DNA of 64,000 nt, from positions 682,001-746,000 of the forward strand of contig OZ223207.1 in assembly GCA_965140395.1 (NCBI GenBank). Reading direction: 5' to 3'. The notes beneath the pieces are model-generated. The model saw nothing but the letters and a program-made list of their open reading frames with translations, did no database searches and had not been told where the DNA came from. The stretch's first letter is position 1, and each line of letters opens with the position of its first letter. Below, one piece after another: positions 16,801-25,049 of this stretch. Origin of the DNA: Parvibaculum sp002684405. Its GTDB lineage: Bacteria; Pseudomonadota; Alphaproteobacteria; Parvibaculales; Parvibaculaceae. Position numbers and translations under genes: made by a program.

Positions 16801-17097
16801 ATGGACATCGCTGAAGCAAAGATACTGTGGAACGACAATGGGCCTGTTCGGGTCGTTTCGATGAATGACGAGGAGGGACCGGAAGAACGGGCACTGGCGA
16901 ATTCTTTCGGAGCCTGCAACATCGAGTGGGCAGAGGGTACTGAACTCGACAGAATTAAAATGCTGTTTTCCCTTTATGTCCACCTCACGCGCGAGTGCGG
17001 TCTGCCAGCGGCAGATGTGCATGCGGCTTTCATGGAAATCGATCAGTATGCCGAATTGGTGGCGTATCAGGCGAATGATGTTCCGGTGATTGATTGA
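16801..17097 (+). CDS. Small acidic orphan protein inside tRNA-flanked segment
   Basis: 98 residues starting MDIAEAKILWNDNG after a GGAGGAGA site. It is unusually acidic: 19 Asp/Glu against 6 Lys/Arg. It has no signal peptide and no membrane segment; a predicted helical stretch covers IKMLFSLYVHLTRE to EIDQYAELVAYQ. It is the only gene between the tRNA-Leu and the duplicated tRNA end, and its base composition is visibly more AT-rich than its neighbours. I do not recognise the family. It is plausibly cargo of a small integrated element. Confidence 0.65.
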   Translation: MDIAEAKILWNDNGPVRVVSMNDEEGPEERALANSFGACNIEWAEGTELDRIKMLFSLYVHLTRECGLPAADVHAAFMEIDQYAELVAYQANDVPVID

Positions 17098-17238
17098 CGC
17101 TATGAGAAGCAAGGAAGGCGCAGTGGACTAAATCCACTGAACTCGATTGGCGCAGGACGTGTTGTGGAAGTTGCGGGAATTCTTGTTTCATAAAAATCAT
17201 AAGCATTTGATTTTATTTAATAAAATTGGACCTCACAG

Positions 17239-17298
17239 GGGACTTAAAATCCCTCTCGGGCAACCGAATGCGGGTTCGAGTCCCGCCGTCCGCACCAA
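17239..17298 (+). repeat. 60-bp direct repeat, right copy (tRNA-Leu 3' fragment)
   Basis: Exact copy of 16642-16701. The 5' half of a tRNA is missing, since the sequence upstream (AAATTGGACCTCACAG) does not form an acceptor or D-arm. It is therefore a remnant attachment site, not a second tRNA gene. Confidence 0.92.
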
Positions 17299-17330
17299 CT
17301 CCCAAACGATCACCCAGTGCGGCTGTGTCC

Positions 17331-17373
17331 CGTAAACCAGAATGCTGCCGCTCCGGCAGCTTCTTGGTTTACG
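17331..17373. repeat. Long imperfect inverted repeat (19-bp arms, 5-bp loop)
   Basis: Arms 17331-17349 and 17355-17373 pair at 16 of 19 positions (CGTAAACCA...GCTGCC with GGCAGC...TGGTTTACG). It lies between the tRNA fragment and the TonB receptor stop at 17431. There is no clear T-run on either strand, so it is not an ordinary terminator. It could be the end of the accessory segment or a stabilising hairpin for the receptor mRNA. Confidence 0.65.
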
Positions 17374-17430
17374 GAAGGTTTTGTGGGGGACGGCACACCC
17401 CCAAGCGCAGGCGTGCGCTAGCGGGCGCAC

Positions 17431-19650
17431 TCACAATTTGTAGTTCAGCGTCACCATCACGTTGCGCGGTGCGCCGTAACTCACGGTGTCGAAGTCGCCC
17501 TTCTGTAGCGCGTATTTCTTGTCGAACAGGTTGTCGACGTTGACTGTCACGTCGGTCGTCTCCGTGATGGCGTAACGTCCCATCAGCGACACCAGGCCAT
17601 AAGGACTCTGCTGCCCGCCCCGCGTGCTGGTGCCGGTATTGGCGGACTGGTAGAAGCGGCTTTGCCATTTGACGCCGCCACCCAGCGTCAGTTTTCTCCA
17701 CTCTCCCGGCAACCGGTAGGTGGTGAATAGCTGGGCCGTGGTGCGCGGTATTTGCGAATTCAAGCGGACGTCGTCGCCATCTTCCGCTGTGAAGTGGGAG
17801 ACACCTGCGTAGACGTTCCAGCCACGCGCCAGCTCGCCCTGCAGGTCCAGCTCGACCCCGCGCGACTTCGTGCCATCGACGGCTTTGTAGGCCTGGGCAC
17901 CGCCCGGCGTATAGCTTCCGGCGACGATCTGTGCCGCGTTGTCCAGGTCGGTCTCGAACAGGGCGACCGATGCATTCAGACGTCCGTCGAGATACTCGCC
18001 CTTCAGGCCGATTTCCCTGGTTTTTCCCTTGGACGGCGTGAGCACGTTGCCGTTGCTGTCCCGATAGGCGGTCTGCGGGTTGAAGATGCCGGTGTAGCTG
18101 ACATAGGCCGAGTAGGTCTCGTCGATGTCGTAGATCAAACCGGCATACGGGGTGAATTCGCTTTTCTTCTTGTAGTGGAAATGCGTTCCGCTGACGGTCT
18201 CGTCGATTTCGTAGTTGCTCAGGCGGCCGCCGACGATGAGCGTCAGGGGATCGGCCAGCGAAAACCGGGCTGCGCTGTAGACGCCGTTCTGCTTGACCTT
18301 GGTGTGCGTTGGGACCGACGCCATGGCATTGAAGTCGGGCCGGGGATAGGGCGTGCTCAGGTCATAGACATTGACGGGCATAATGCCCGCATAGAACGGC
18401 GAGATTGCCTCCTTGCTGGCGGTGCGACGCGAACTCGTCGCCCCGACCACCAGATCATGCTGACGGCCCAGCAGCTCGAAGGGGCCGCTGGCCATCACAT
18501 CGAAGGTGTTTTGACGGCTGTTTCCTCGCGACGCCAGTGCTACCGGATAGGCTCCATTGGGAAAGGTGCCCAGTCCCGTGCTGCGATCGGGAGTGCCGAC
18601 CAGGCCGAGCAACTCCGCATCGTATTTGGTGCGGTACTGTCTGGCGACGGCCCGGACGTTCCAGCCATTGGCAAAACGGTGCTCGATTTCGGCAAACGCC
18701 GTCTTGAGCGTGTTGTTCCAACGGCTCCAGTCCTGCGCGTAGCTCTCGGAGCGGGAATACTCCGCCTGCGTGCCATCGCTGAACCATAACGGCAAGCCGC
18801 CCCAGGTCGCGCCTTTCGGTGTGATGTCCTGGTAGTCGTAGCCCAGGCTCACCGTCGTGTCCTCGGTCAGATCCGCCTCGACGATGCCGTAGAACCCCTT
18901 CCTCTCCGGCTTGTAGCGGTCGATGTAGGAGTGTCCGTCCCGATTGGTTCCCACCATGCGCGCGCGGATGCTGCCGTTCCCGGTCAGCGGCGTGGAGATG
19001 TCGGCCATGCCCCGGTAGGTGTGCCAGCTCCCTGCGCCAAGCGAGGCGGAGGCCGAGAAATCACGGGTCGGCCGTTTGCGCACCAGGTTGATCGCGGCAG
19101 AGGGATTGCCGGTGCCGGTCAGCAAGCCGGAGGCGCCACGCACGACTTCGACACGATCATAGAATGCGGTATCGAGAGAACTGATGCCGCTTCCGTTGAC
19201 GATGTCGCCGACGGCAGCGGGTATGCCGTCGTACTGAATGTTGTTGATCAGGAAACCGCGCGAATAGAAGCTCGTCCGTTCGCTATCGGACCGGTAGGAC
19301 GTGATGCCGGCGGTATTGTCCAGTACGTCCTGCACCGAGTTCAGTTTCTGGTCGTCCATGCGCTGGCGCGTGACAACCGTTACCGATTGCGGTGTTTCCC
19401 GCAGCGACAGCGGCAGGCCGGTCGCCGCTGCCGTCTCGCCGGTGGTGTAGGACCCCGTCCCCTCGGTCGTCGCCGCATCCACGCGGTCCGCCGTGATGGA
19501 GATGGCCGGCGAGATTATCGCCTCCTGAGACGTTTCTTCCCCATCCTTGTTTTGGGTCTGCGTTGGTTCGGCGGCGAATGCGCCCTGCGCGCTCATGAAA
19601 ATTGCCGCCGCAACTGCCGAGCCAAGCACAGTGCGGGGCGCGCTCCTCAT
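17431..19650 (-). CDS. TonB-dependent siderophore receptor (outer membrane)
   Basis: Imports a ferric chelate across the outer membrane using TonB energy. Residue 1 is taken at the ATG at 19650 (739 aa), which has an AAGGGC site 8 nt upstream and gives a clean signal peptide ending GAFA|AE; the longer frame to 19782 would run through a Fur-box-like sequence. The plug has LRETPQSVTVVTRQRM and VVRGASGLLTGTGNPSAAINLVRK, typical of the ferrichrome/ferric-siderophore receptor subfamily. A 22-strand barrel ends in VTLNYKL. No N-terminal signalling (STN) domain, so no sigma/anti-sigma surface signalling is expected. Divergent from the RND genes. Confidence 0.93.
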   Translation of the reverse strand: MRSAPRTVLGSAVAAAIFMSAQGAFAAEPTQTQNKDGEETSQEAIISPAISITADRVDAATTEGTGSYTTGETAAATGLPLSLRETPQSVTVVTRQRMDDQKLNSVQDVLDNTAGITSYRSDSERTSFYSRGFLINNIQYDGIPAAVGDIVNGSGISSLDTAFYDRVEVVRGASGLLTGTGNPSAAINLVRKRPTRDFSASASLGAGSWHTYRGMADISTPLTGNGSIRARMVGTNRDGHSYIDRYKPERKGFYGIVEADLTEDTTVSLGYDYQDITPKGATWGGLPLWFSDGTQAEYSRSESYAQDWSRWNNTLKTAFAEIEHRFANGWNVRAVARQYRTKYDAELLGLVGTPDRSTGLGTFPNGAYPVALASRGNSRQNTFDVMASGPFELLGRQHDLVVGATSSRRTASKEAISPFYAGIMPVNVYDLSTPYPRPDFNAMASVPTHTKVKQNGVYSAARFSLADPLTLIVGGRLSNYEIDETVSGTHFHYKKKSEFTPYAGLIYDIDETYSAYVSYTGIFNPQTAYRDSNGNVLTPSKGKTREIGLKGEYLDGRLNASVALFETDLDNAAQIVAGSYTPGGAQAYKAVDGTKSRGVELDLQGELARGWNVYAGVSHFTAEDGDDVRLNSQIPRTTAQLFTTYRLPGEWRKLTLGGGVKWQSRFYQSANTGTSTRGGQQSPYGLVSLMGRYAITETTDVTVNVDNLFDKKYALQKGDFDTVSYGAPRNVMVTLNYKL

Positions 19651-19743
19651 GATGCCCTTGTACGGCCTGTCCGGATGAGGATGGGCGGCGGGCATTGCGC
19701 GCATGTCGATTTTCCACCGGAGCTTTCCGGCCGTCGCGAGATT

Positions 19744-19765
19744 ATTCATATAATAATACTCATTT
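19744..19765 (-). promoter_or_regulatory. Fur-box-like sequence upstream of TonB receptor
   Basis: Read on the minus strand, AAATGAGTATTATTATATGA resembles Fur sites of the AATGA-n-ATTAT type. It lies about 95 bp upstream of the chosen receptor start. Similarity is by eye; the second half matches poorly. Confidence 0.4.
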
Positions 19766-19870
19766 GCATCTGGGTGCTGCATTTAACACCGGAGCTGCAT
19801 GGGCGTGATGGTGAAAGCGGGCCAGATTGTTATTCAGTTAGGCCAAACACACTCGCCAATCATTGGCCGT

Positions 19871-19901
19871 ATTGCGAAATAAATTGACTTGATTTCGCAA
19901 T
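19871..19901. promoter_or_regulatory. Perfect 31-bp palindrome, probable operator
   Basis: ATTGCGAAAT (19871-19880), an 11-bp spacer, then ATTTCGCAAT (19892-19901). Arm centres are 21 bp apart, two helical turns. It lies in the divergent region, about 220 bp from the receptor start and 196 bp from the adaptor start. A TTGACT hexamer sits in the spacer, so a regulator bound here could occlude RNA polymerase. The binding regulator is not known; the AraC- and Fur-family genes of the module are candidates. Confidence 0.6.
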
Positions 19902-20096
19902 GTAGAAGCGCGTTCACGCGGGTAGGGTGCATTTCATCGTGGTCTGCCATGCCTCGACGCAACGTGCCTGGCCGGCCGAACGAGCACCCCGTTCTTCCCG
20001 AGGAAATTTCCCTATGCGCACATTTTGCCTTGGTGGATCGGCCCCGCACGGACGATCACGCGCCATCTCAATCCCCGTTATCGCCGGGAGGAACGC

Positions 20097-21242
20097 ATGA
20101 GCACCGCCGTGACCTCCCGTGCCAAACCCATTGCCATAAGCGTTGTCGGCCTCATCGTGGTCTTCGGCCTGCTTTATGCCTGGCGCATCACCCGCAGCGG
20201 CGGCGCTGAACACCACGCCATGCCGCCGGTGCCCGTCTCGACGATCCGCGTAGAACCCCGCAGCGTGGGCGAGGCGTTGCAGGCCGTTGGCAGTTTGCAG
20301 GCTGTGCGCGAAGTGCAACTGGCCCCCGACACGTCAGGGCGCGTGACCGCCATCAATTTCGACGCGGGCCAGTTCGTGAAGAAAGGGACCGTGCTGGTTC
20401 AGCTCTACGACGCCCCCGAACAAGCGGATCGTGCCGCCGCGGTGGCCAAAGCCGATTTCGCGCAGTTGCAACTCCGGCGCTCGCGGAAGCTGGCCCGCAC
20501 CGGTGCGGGACCGCGTGAACGGCTCGAACAACGCAAGGCGGAGGTCGCTCAGGCGGTGGCGGCCGTCCGGCAACTGGACGCGCGGATCCAGCAGAAGGCC
20601 ATCCGCGCACCTTTCTCCGGCCAGCTCGGCATCCGGCGCATCAATCCCGGCCAGTATCTCAATGCCGGTGATGAGATTGCGACGTTGACCCAGCTCGATC
20701 CGCTCTATGTCGATTTCACGCTGCCCCAGCAGGATTTGCCCAAGCTGACTTTAGGCGCGTCGGTGCAGGTGACGGCAGATGCAGCGCCGGGCCGGGTATT
20801 CGTCGCCAAGGTCAGCGCCATCGAGCCGCGCGTCGACAGCGAGACCCGCAATGTGGCCGTGCAGGCGCTGTTGCCCAATGCCGACCGGCTATTGAGGTCC
20901 GGCATGTATGTGACAGCGCGGCTGATGTTGCCCGCCACCAGCGACGCGATCGTGTTGCCGCTGACGGCAATCCAGACCTCGGCCTCTGGCGATAGCGTGG
21001 TGCTGGTGCAAGGCGTCGATGCACACGGGATCGGCAGGGCGGTCGCGGTGCCGGTCGTCACCGGCCGTCGGCTCGGCGACGACGTTCTGGTGACGCAGGG
21101 TGTCAAACCCGGCGACGTCGTTGTGACGGCGGGGCAGAACAGGCTGCCGCCCGGTGCGGCGGTGAAGATCAATGTGCCCGCGCCTGCGGTCGCGGCACCG
21201 CATGTCGCCCCGGCGGTCGCCCCCGCCGCCGGGGCAGAATAG
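20097..21242 (+). CDS. RND efflux periplasmic adaptor (membrane fusion protein)
   Basis: 381 residues from the ATG at 20097 after GGGAGGAACGC. An N-terminal membrane anchor spans about residues 13-30 (AISVVGLIVVFGLLYAW). A lipoyl/hairpin domain follows (VQLAPDTSGRVTAINFDAGQFVKKG, IRAPFSGQLGIRRINPGQYL), then the beta-barrel and a Pro/Ala-rich tail. It couples the inner-membrane pump to an outer-membrane channel. The permease starts 11 nt downstream. No outer-membrane factor gene is adjacent. Confidence 0.93.
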   Translation: MSTAVTSRAKPIAISVVGLIVVFGLLYAWRITRSGGAEHHAMPPVPVSTIRVEPRSVGEALQAVGSLQAVREVQLAPDTSGRVTAINFDAGQFVKKGTVLVQLYDAPEQADRAAAVAKADFAQLQLRRSRKLARTGAGPRERLEQRKAEVAQAVAAVRQLDARIQQKAIRAPFSGQLGIRRINPGQYLNAGDEIATLTQLDPLYVDFTLPQQDLPKLTLGASVQVTADAAPGRVFVAKVSAIEPRVDSETRNVAVQALLPNADRLLRSGMYVTARLMLPATSDAIVLPLTAIQTSASGDSVVLVQGVDAHGIGRAVAVPVVTGRRLGDDVLVTQGVKPGDVVVTAGQNRLPPGAAVKINVPAPAVAAPHVAPAVAPAAGAE

Positions 21243-21253
21243 AGGACGGCGCC

Positions 21254-24200
21254 ATGCATTTCACCGACATCTTCATCCGCCGACCCATCCTGGCGCTGGT
21301 CGTCAGCCTGTTGATCCTGCTGATGGGCGCCACCGCCATATTCCTGCTGCCCGTGCGGCAGTATCCCTATCTGGAAAACGCCACCATTACGGTCAGCACC
21401 AGTTTTCCGGGGGCGACCCAGGACGTGATGGAGGGCTTCGTCACCGCGCCGATCGCGCAGTCCATCGCCACGGCCAGCGGCATCGAATATCTCAGCTCGA
21501 CCACCACGCAGGGCAAGAGCGAGATCAAGGCGCGGCTGGTGCTCAACGCCAAAGCCGACCGCACGATGACCGAAATTCTCGCCAAGGTGCAACAGGTCAA
21601 GTACCGGTTGCCGGCGGGCGTCACCGATCCGGTCATCAGCATGTCCACCGAGGGCGGCACCGCTGTGCAGTACATCGCCTTCTACAGCAAGACCCTGTCG
21701 ATCCCGCAGGTGACGGATTTCGTGTCCCGGGTGGCGCAGCCTCTGTTCACCAGCATTCCGGGGGTGGCTTCGGCCGACGTCTATGGGGGGCAGCCGCTGG
21801 CCATGCGCATCTGGATCGACCCGGTACGGTTGGCCGCGCACGGGCTGTCGGCCGGTGAGATCTCGGCCGCGCTGAGCGCCAACAACGTGCAGGCTGCGCC
21901 GGGCCAACTCAAGAGCGCGCTGACCGTCACCAACATCAGCGCCGCGACCGACCTGCGCAGCGTCGATGACTTCCGTCATATGGTCATCAAGTCCAGCCCC
22001 GGCGGCGGTGTGGTGCGGTTGTCGGATGTCGCCACGGTGGAGATTGGCGGCCAGAACTATAACAACCTCTCATTCGCTACCGGCATACCTGCGATCTTCG
22101 TTGCCATCCAACCCACACCCGACGGAAACCCGCTGAAAATCGTCAGGCAGGCCAACCAGTTGCTGCCGAAGATTCGCGCCATGGCGCCGCCAGGGCTAAC
22201 GGTGGCGCCCAATTACGACGTTGCACGTTTCGTCAACGCCTCCATCAAGGAGGTGAAGCACACGCTGATCGAAGCCGTCGTGATCGTCATCGTGGTGATC
22301 TTCCTGTTCCTCGGCACGTTCCGCGCGGTCATCATTCCGGTCGTCACTATTCCGCTGTCGCTGATCGGCACCGCGGCCTTGATGCTGGCCTGCGGCTTCT
22401 CGATCAACCTGTTGACGCTGCTGGCGATGGTGCTGGCCATCGGCCTGGTCGTGGACGACGCCATCGTGGTGGTGGAGAACATCCATCGTCACATCGAGGA
22501 AGGGCTGACGCCCGTGCGTGCGGCATTGCTTGGCGCGCGCGAGATCGTCGCGCCGGTGATCGCCATGACCATCACGCTGGCGGCAGTCTATGCGCCCATC
22601 GGCATGATGGGCGGGCTGACCGGTGCATTGTTCAAGGAGTTTGCCTTCACGCTGGCCGGTTCGGTCATCGTCTCGGGCGTTATCGCACTGACACTCTCGC
22701 CGGTGATGAGTTCGATGTTGCTCAGTTCCAGGCAGGGCGAGGGACGGCTGGCGAAGCTGGTCGAACACTATATGGAAGGGCTTTCGGCCTTCTATGGACG
22801 TTTGCTGGCCCACACGCTGGCGGCACGCGGCGCGGTATTGCTGGTCGGCGTGGTCGTGCTGGCCGCCATCGTGGTGTTGTTCATCGGCATCCACCGCGAA
22901 CTCGCACCAACGGAGGATCAGGGCGTCGTCATGGTCATCGCCAAAGCGCCGCAATATGCAGGCGTTGGCTATAGCGCTCGCTATGCCCAGCAGATCGAAA
23001 AGATGTTCGAGTCGATCCCGGAGTTCGATAGCAGCTTCATGAATATCGGCGACTCCGCCGGCGGCCAGAACATGATGATCGGCGGCGCAATCCTCAAGGA
23101 CTGGTCGGAACGCAAGCGGTCGGCCACCGCGATCCAGGGCGAGATCCAGGCGGCCGGTGGCGCCATAGACGGCGAGACCTTGACCGCGGTGCAGTTGCCC
23201 CCGCTGCCCGGTTCCAGCGGTGGCCTGCCGGTGCAGATGGTGCTGCGCTCGCCCGACGACTTCAAGACGCTCTATGAGACCGGAGAGAAGATCAAGGCGG
23301 CGGCCTATGCCAGCGGCCTGTTCCTGTACGTGCAGAACGACCTCTCCTACGACAGCCAGCAGGCGCATATCACCATCGACAATGCGAAGGCCCGCGAGAT
23401 GGGCGTTACCATGCAGTCCATCGCCGATACGCTGGCGGTGCTGGTCGGCGACAACTATGTCAATCGCTTCAACTTCCACGGACGCTCCTACGATGTGATT
23501 CCGCAGGTGCGCGGCGGCGAGCGCATGACGCCGGAAGACCTCGGACGCTTCTACGTCAAGACGACCTCCGGCGCGCTGGTGCCGCTGTCGACCGTGACCC
23601 ATGTCGAGATGCGTCCGCAGGCCAACCAGCTCACCCAGTTCAACCAGATGAACTCGGCCACGCTGGAAATGCTGCCCGCGCCGGGCGTGAGCATGGGCGA
23701 GGCCGTGAACTTCCTGCAATCGCAGCCGCTGCCTCCGGGCACCAGCGTGGACTGGCTCAGCGACAGCCGCCAGTTCGTGCAGGAAGGCAACCGCCTGCTG
23801 GTGTCCTTCGGCTTCGCGCTGGTGGTGATCTTCCTGGTGCTGGCGGCGCAGTTCGAGAGCCTGCGCGATCCGCTGGTGATCCTGGTGACAGTGCCGCTAG
23901 CGGTCTTCGGCGCGCTGGTGCCGCTGTGGCTGGGCTACGCGACGCTCAACATCTACACCCAGATCGGACTGGTCACGCTGATCGGCCTGATCTCCAAGCA
24001 CGGCATCCTGATGGTCACCTTTGCCAATCATATTCAGCATCACGAAAACCTCAGCCGCATCGAGGCCATCGAGAAGGCCGCGTCGGTGCGTATGCGGCCT
24101 GTGCTGATGACAACCGCGGCGATGGTGGCCGGTCTGGTGCCGCTGCTGTTTGCCGATGGCGCGGGCTCGGCCAGCCGCTTCTCCATCGGTATCGTGGTGG

Positions 24201-24346
24201 TGATGGGCATGCTGGTCGGCACTTTCTTCACGCTGTTTGTGCTGCCGACCATCTACAGCTTCGTCGCCAAGGATCACCGGGCGGCAGCGGAGAGCCCTCG
24301 CGCCCGCGAACTTGCCACTGCGGAGGCCCCCGGTGTCGCGCTCTAA
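21254..24346 (+). CDS. RND family efflux permease (HAE1 type)
   Basis: 1030 residues, the normal length for proton-driven tripartite pumps. It starts MHFTDIFIRRPILALVVSLL. TM4 carries the paired Asp of the proton relay (GLVVDDAIVVVENIHRH, about residue 400), and the TM10 Lys is kept in IGLISKHGILMVTF. Two large periplasmic loops follow TM1 and TM7. The AGAGGACGGC site overlaps the end of the adaptor gene, so the two are translationally close. By eye it is closer to MexI/MexF-like pumps than to heavy-metal CusA. Substrate unknown; the neighbouring receptor suggests a metallophore or a toxic chelator. Confidence 0.94.
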   Translation: MHFTDIFIRRPILALVVSLLILLMGATAIFLLPVRQYPYLENATITVSTSFPGATQDVMEGFVTAPIAQSIATASGIEYLSSTTTQGKSEIKARLVLNAKADRTMTEILAKVQQVKYRLPAGVTDPVISMSTEGGTAVQYIAFYSKTLSIPQVTDFVSRVAQPLFTSIPGVASADVYGGQPLAMRIWIDPVRLAAHGLSAGEISAALSANNVQAAPGQLKSALTVTNISAATDLRSVDDFRHMVIKSSPGGGVVRLSDVATVEIGGQNYNNLSFATGIPAIFVAIQPTPDGNPLKIVRQANQLLPKIRAMAPPGLTVAPNYDVARFVNASIKEVKHTLIEAVVIVIVVIFLFLGTFRAVIIPVVTIPLSLIGTAALMLACGFSINLLTLLAMVLAIGLVVDDAIVVVENIHRHIEEGLTPVRAALLGAREIVAPVIAMTITLAAVYAPIGMMGGLTGALFKEFAFTLAGSVIVSGVIALTLSPVMSSMLLSSRQGEGRLAKLVEHYMEGLSAFYGRLLAHTLAARGAVLLVGVVVLAAIVVLFIGIHRELAPTEDQGVVMVIAKAPQYAGVGYSARYAQQIEKMFESIPEFDSSFMNIGDSAGGQNMMIGGAILKDWSERKRSATAIQGEIQAAGGAIDGETLTAVQLPPLPGSSGGLPVQMVLRSPDDFKTLYETGEKIKAAAYASGLFLYVQNDLSYDSQQAHITIDNAKAREMGVTMQSIADTLAVLVGDNYVNRFNFHGRSYDVIPQVRGGERMTPEDLGRFYVKTTSGALVPLSTVTHVEMRPQANQLTQFNQMNSATLEMLPAPGVSMGEAVNFLQSQPLPPGTSVDWLSDSRQFVQEGNRLLVSFGFALVVIFLVLAAQFESLRDPLVILVTVPLAVFGALVPLWLGYATLNIYTQIGLVTLIGLISKHGILMVTFANHIQHHENLSRIEAIEKAASVRMRPVLMTTAAMVAGLVPLLFADGAGSASRFSIGIVVVMGMLVGTFFTLFVLPTIYSFVAKDHRAAAESPRARELATAEAPGVAL

Positions 24347-24470
24347 ACCGGCCATGCGCCGGCGCGGTGGCGGCCCCACCAGAGTGCACATGTTTAAGAC
24401 TATCCATTAGCCACGCCGCTCCGCGTTGTCGCAAACAATCGGAGATCCGGCATAGCCAGGGAGCAGGGAT

Positions 24471-25043
24471 ATGGAATCGCGCGATGACCCACCTCGGATC
24501 ATTGACCTGATTACATCATTCGGTAGCAAGAACCTGCCGTCAGGCAAACACATGAGAAAGCACAGCACAGCAGCCAGTCCCGAAACCGGATCGCCGATGT
24601 CTTCTCAGGAACGACGATTGGCGGCGAGCCGGCTGCGACCGACGATCACTCGGACCAGTGTCTTGAACGCGCTGGAGGAGGCGGCGCCGAGCTGTCTCGA
24701 TGCCCGCCAGATGTATCGTATCCTCAGCACGCAACTCGACAGCGTCACACTTGCCTCGATCTATCGGGCGCTGAAGGATTTATGGGTTGCCGGGTTGCTG
24801 GTTCGCACGGAAGGCGCACATGGGCGCGGGTTCTATACCATCAAACCGGACGGGACAGACGCTCACTACGACACGCTGCGATGTCACTGTGGTGCGCGAC
24901 TGGTTTTCATTGAAGACGAGGTGTTGCGTGAACACCTGCGGTTGGTGGCGTGTGAGGAAGGATTCGCTCCCGACAAGGAGTCGGCCTATACCATCACCAT
25001 GACGTGTACGGAATGTCGGCAACCCCGCAAGGGAGAACAGTAG
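24471..25043 (+). CDS. Fur-family transcriptional regulator with atypical metal site
   Basis: 190 residues. A winged-helix domain spans about residues 55-110 (LRPTITRTSVLNALEEA, LASIYRALKDLWVAGLL), then a short dimerisation domain with DAHYDTLRCHCG and a C-terminal CTEC. Aligned with E. coli Fur, several metal ligands are replaced (His33, Glu81 and His90 positions), and the first Cys of the structural CxxC is shifted by one. The start at 24471 has a GAGCAGGG site; an ATG at 24552 would remove a basic 27-residue extension. It ends 6 nt before the convergent AraC gene. Iron, zinc or peroxide specificity cannot be called. Confidence 0.85.
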   Translation: MESRDDPPRIIDLITSFGSKNLPSGKHMRKHSTAASPETGSPMSSQERRLAASRLRPTITRTSVLNALEEAAPSCLDARQMYRILSTQLDSVTLASIYRALKDLWVAGLLVRTEGAHGRGFYTIKPDGTDAHYDTLRCHCGARLVFIEDEVLREHLRLVACEEGFAPDKESAYTITMTCTECRQPRKGEQ

Positions 25044-25049
25044 CCGGTC

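Larger units (their letters stand above)
19651..20096. other. 446-bp divergent control region, TonB receptor / RND operon
   Basis: Contains an AT-rich Fur-box-like stretch (19744-19765), a GCCAAT-C-ATTGGC palindrome (19855-19867) and a perfect 10-bp-arm palindrome (19871-19901). No credible ORF was found. The rest of the region shows no other structure that I can identify. Confidence 0.6.

Noticed and set aside
16701..17238. Complete integrative element with integrase
   Set aside because: Only one 98-residue gene fits; no recombinase motif in any frame.
17239..17298. Second tRNA-Leu gene
   Set aside because: Only the 3' 60 bp are present; acceptor 5' strand and D-arm are missing.
22196..23719. 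507-residue open frame opposite the RND permease
   Set aside because: His/Asp/Gln-rich shadow with no domain; the permease is unambiguous.
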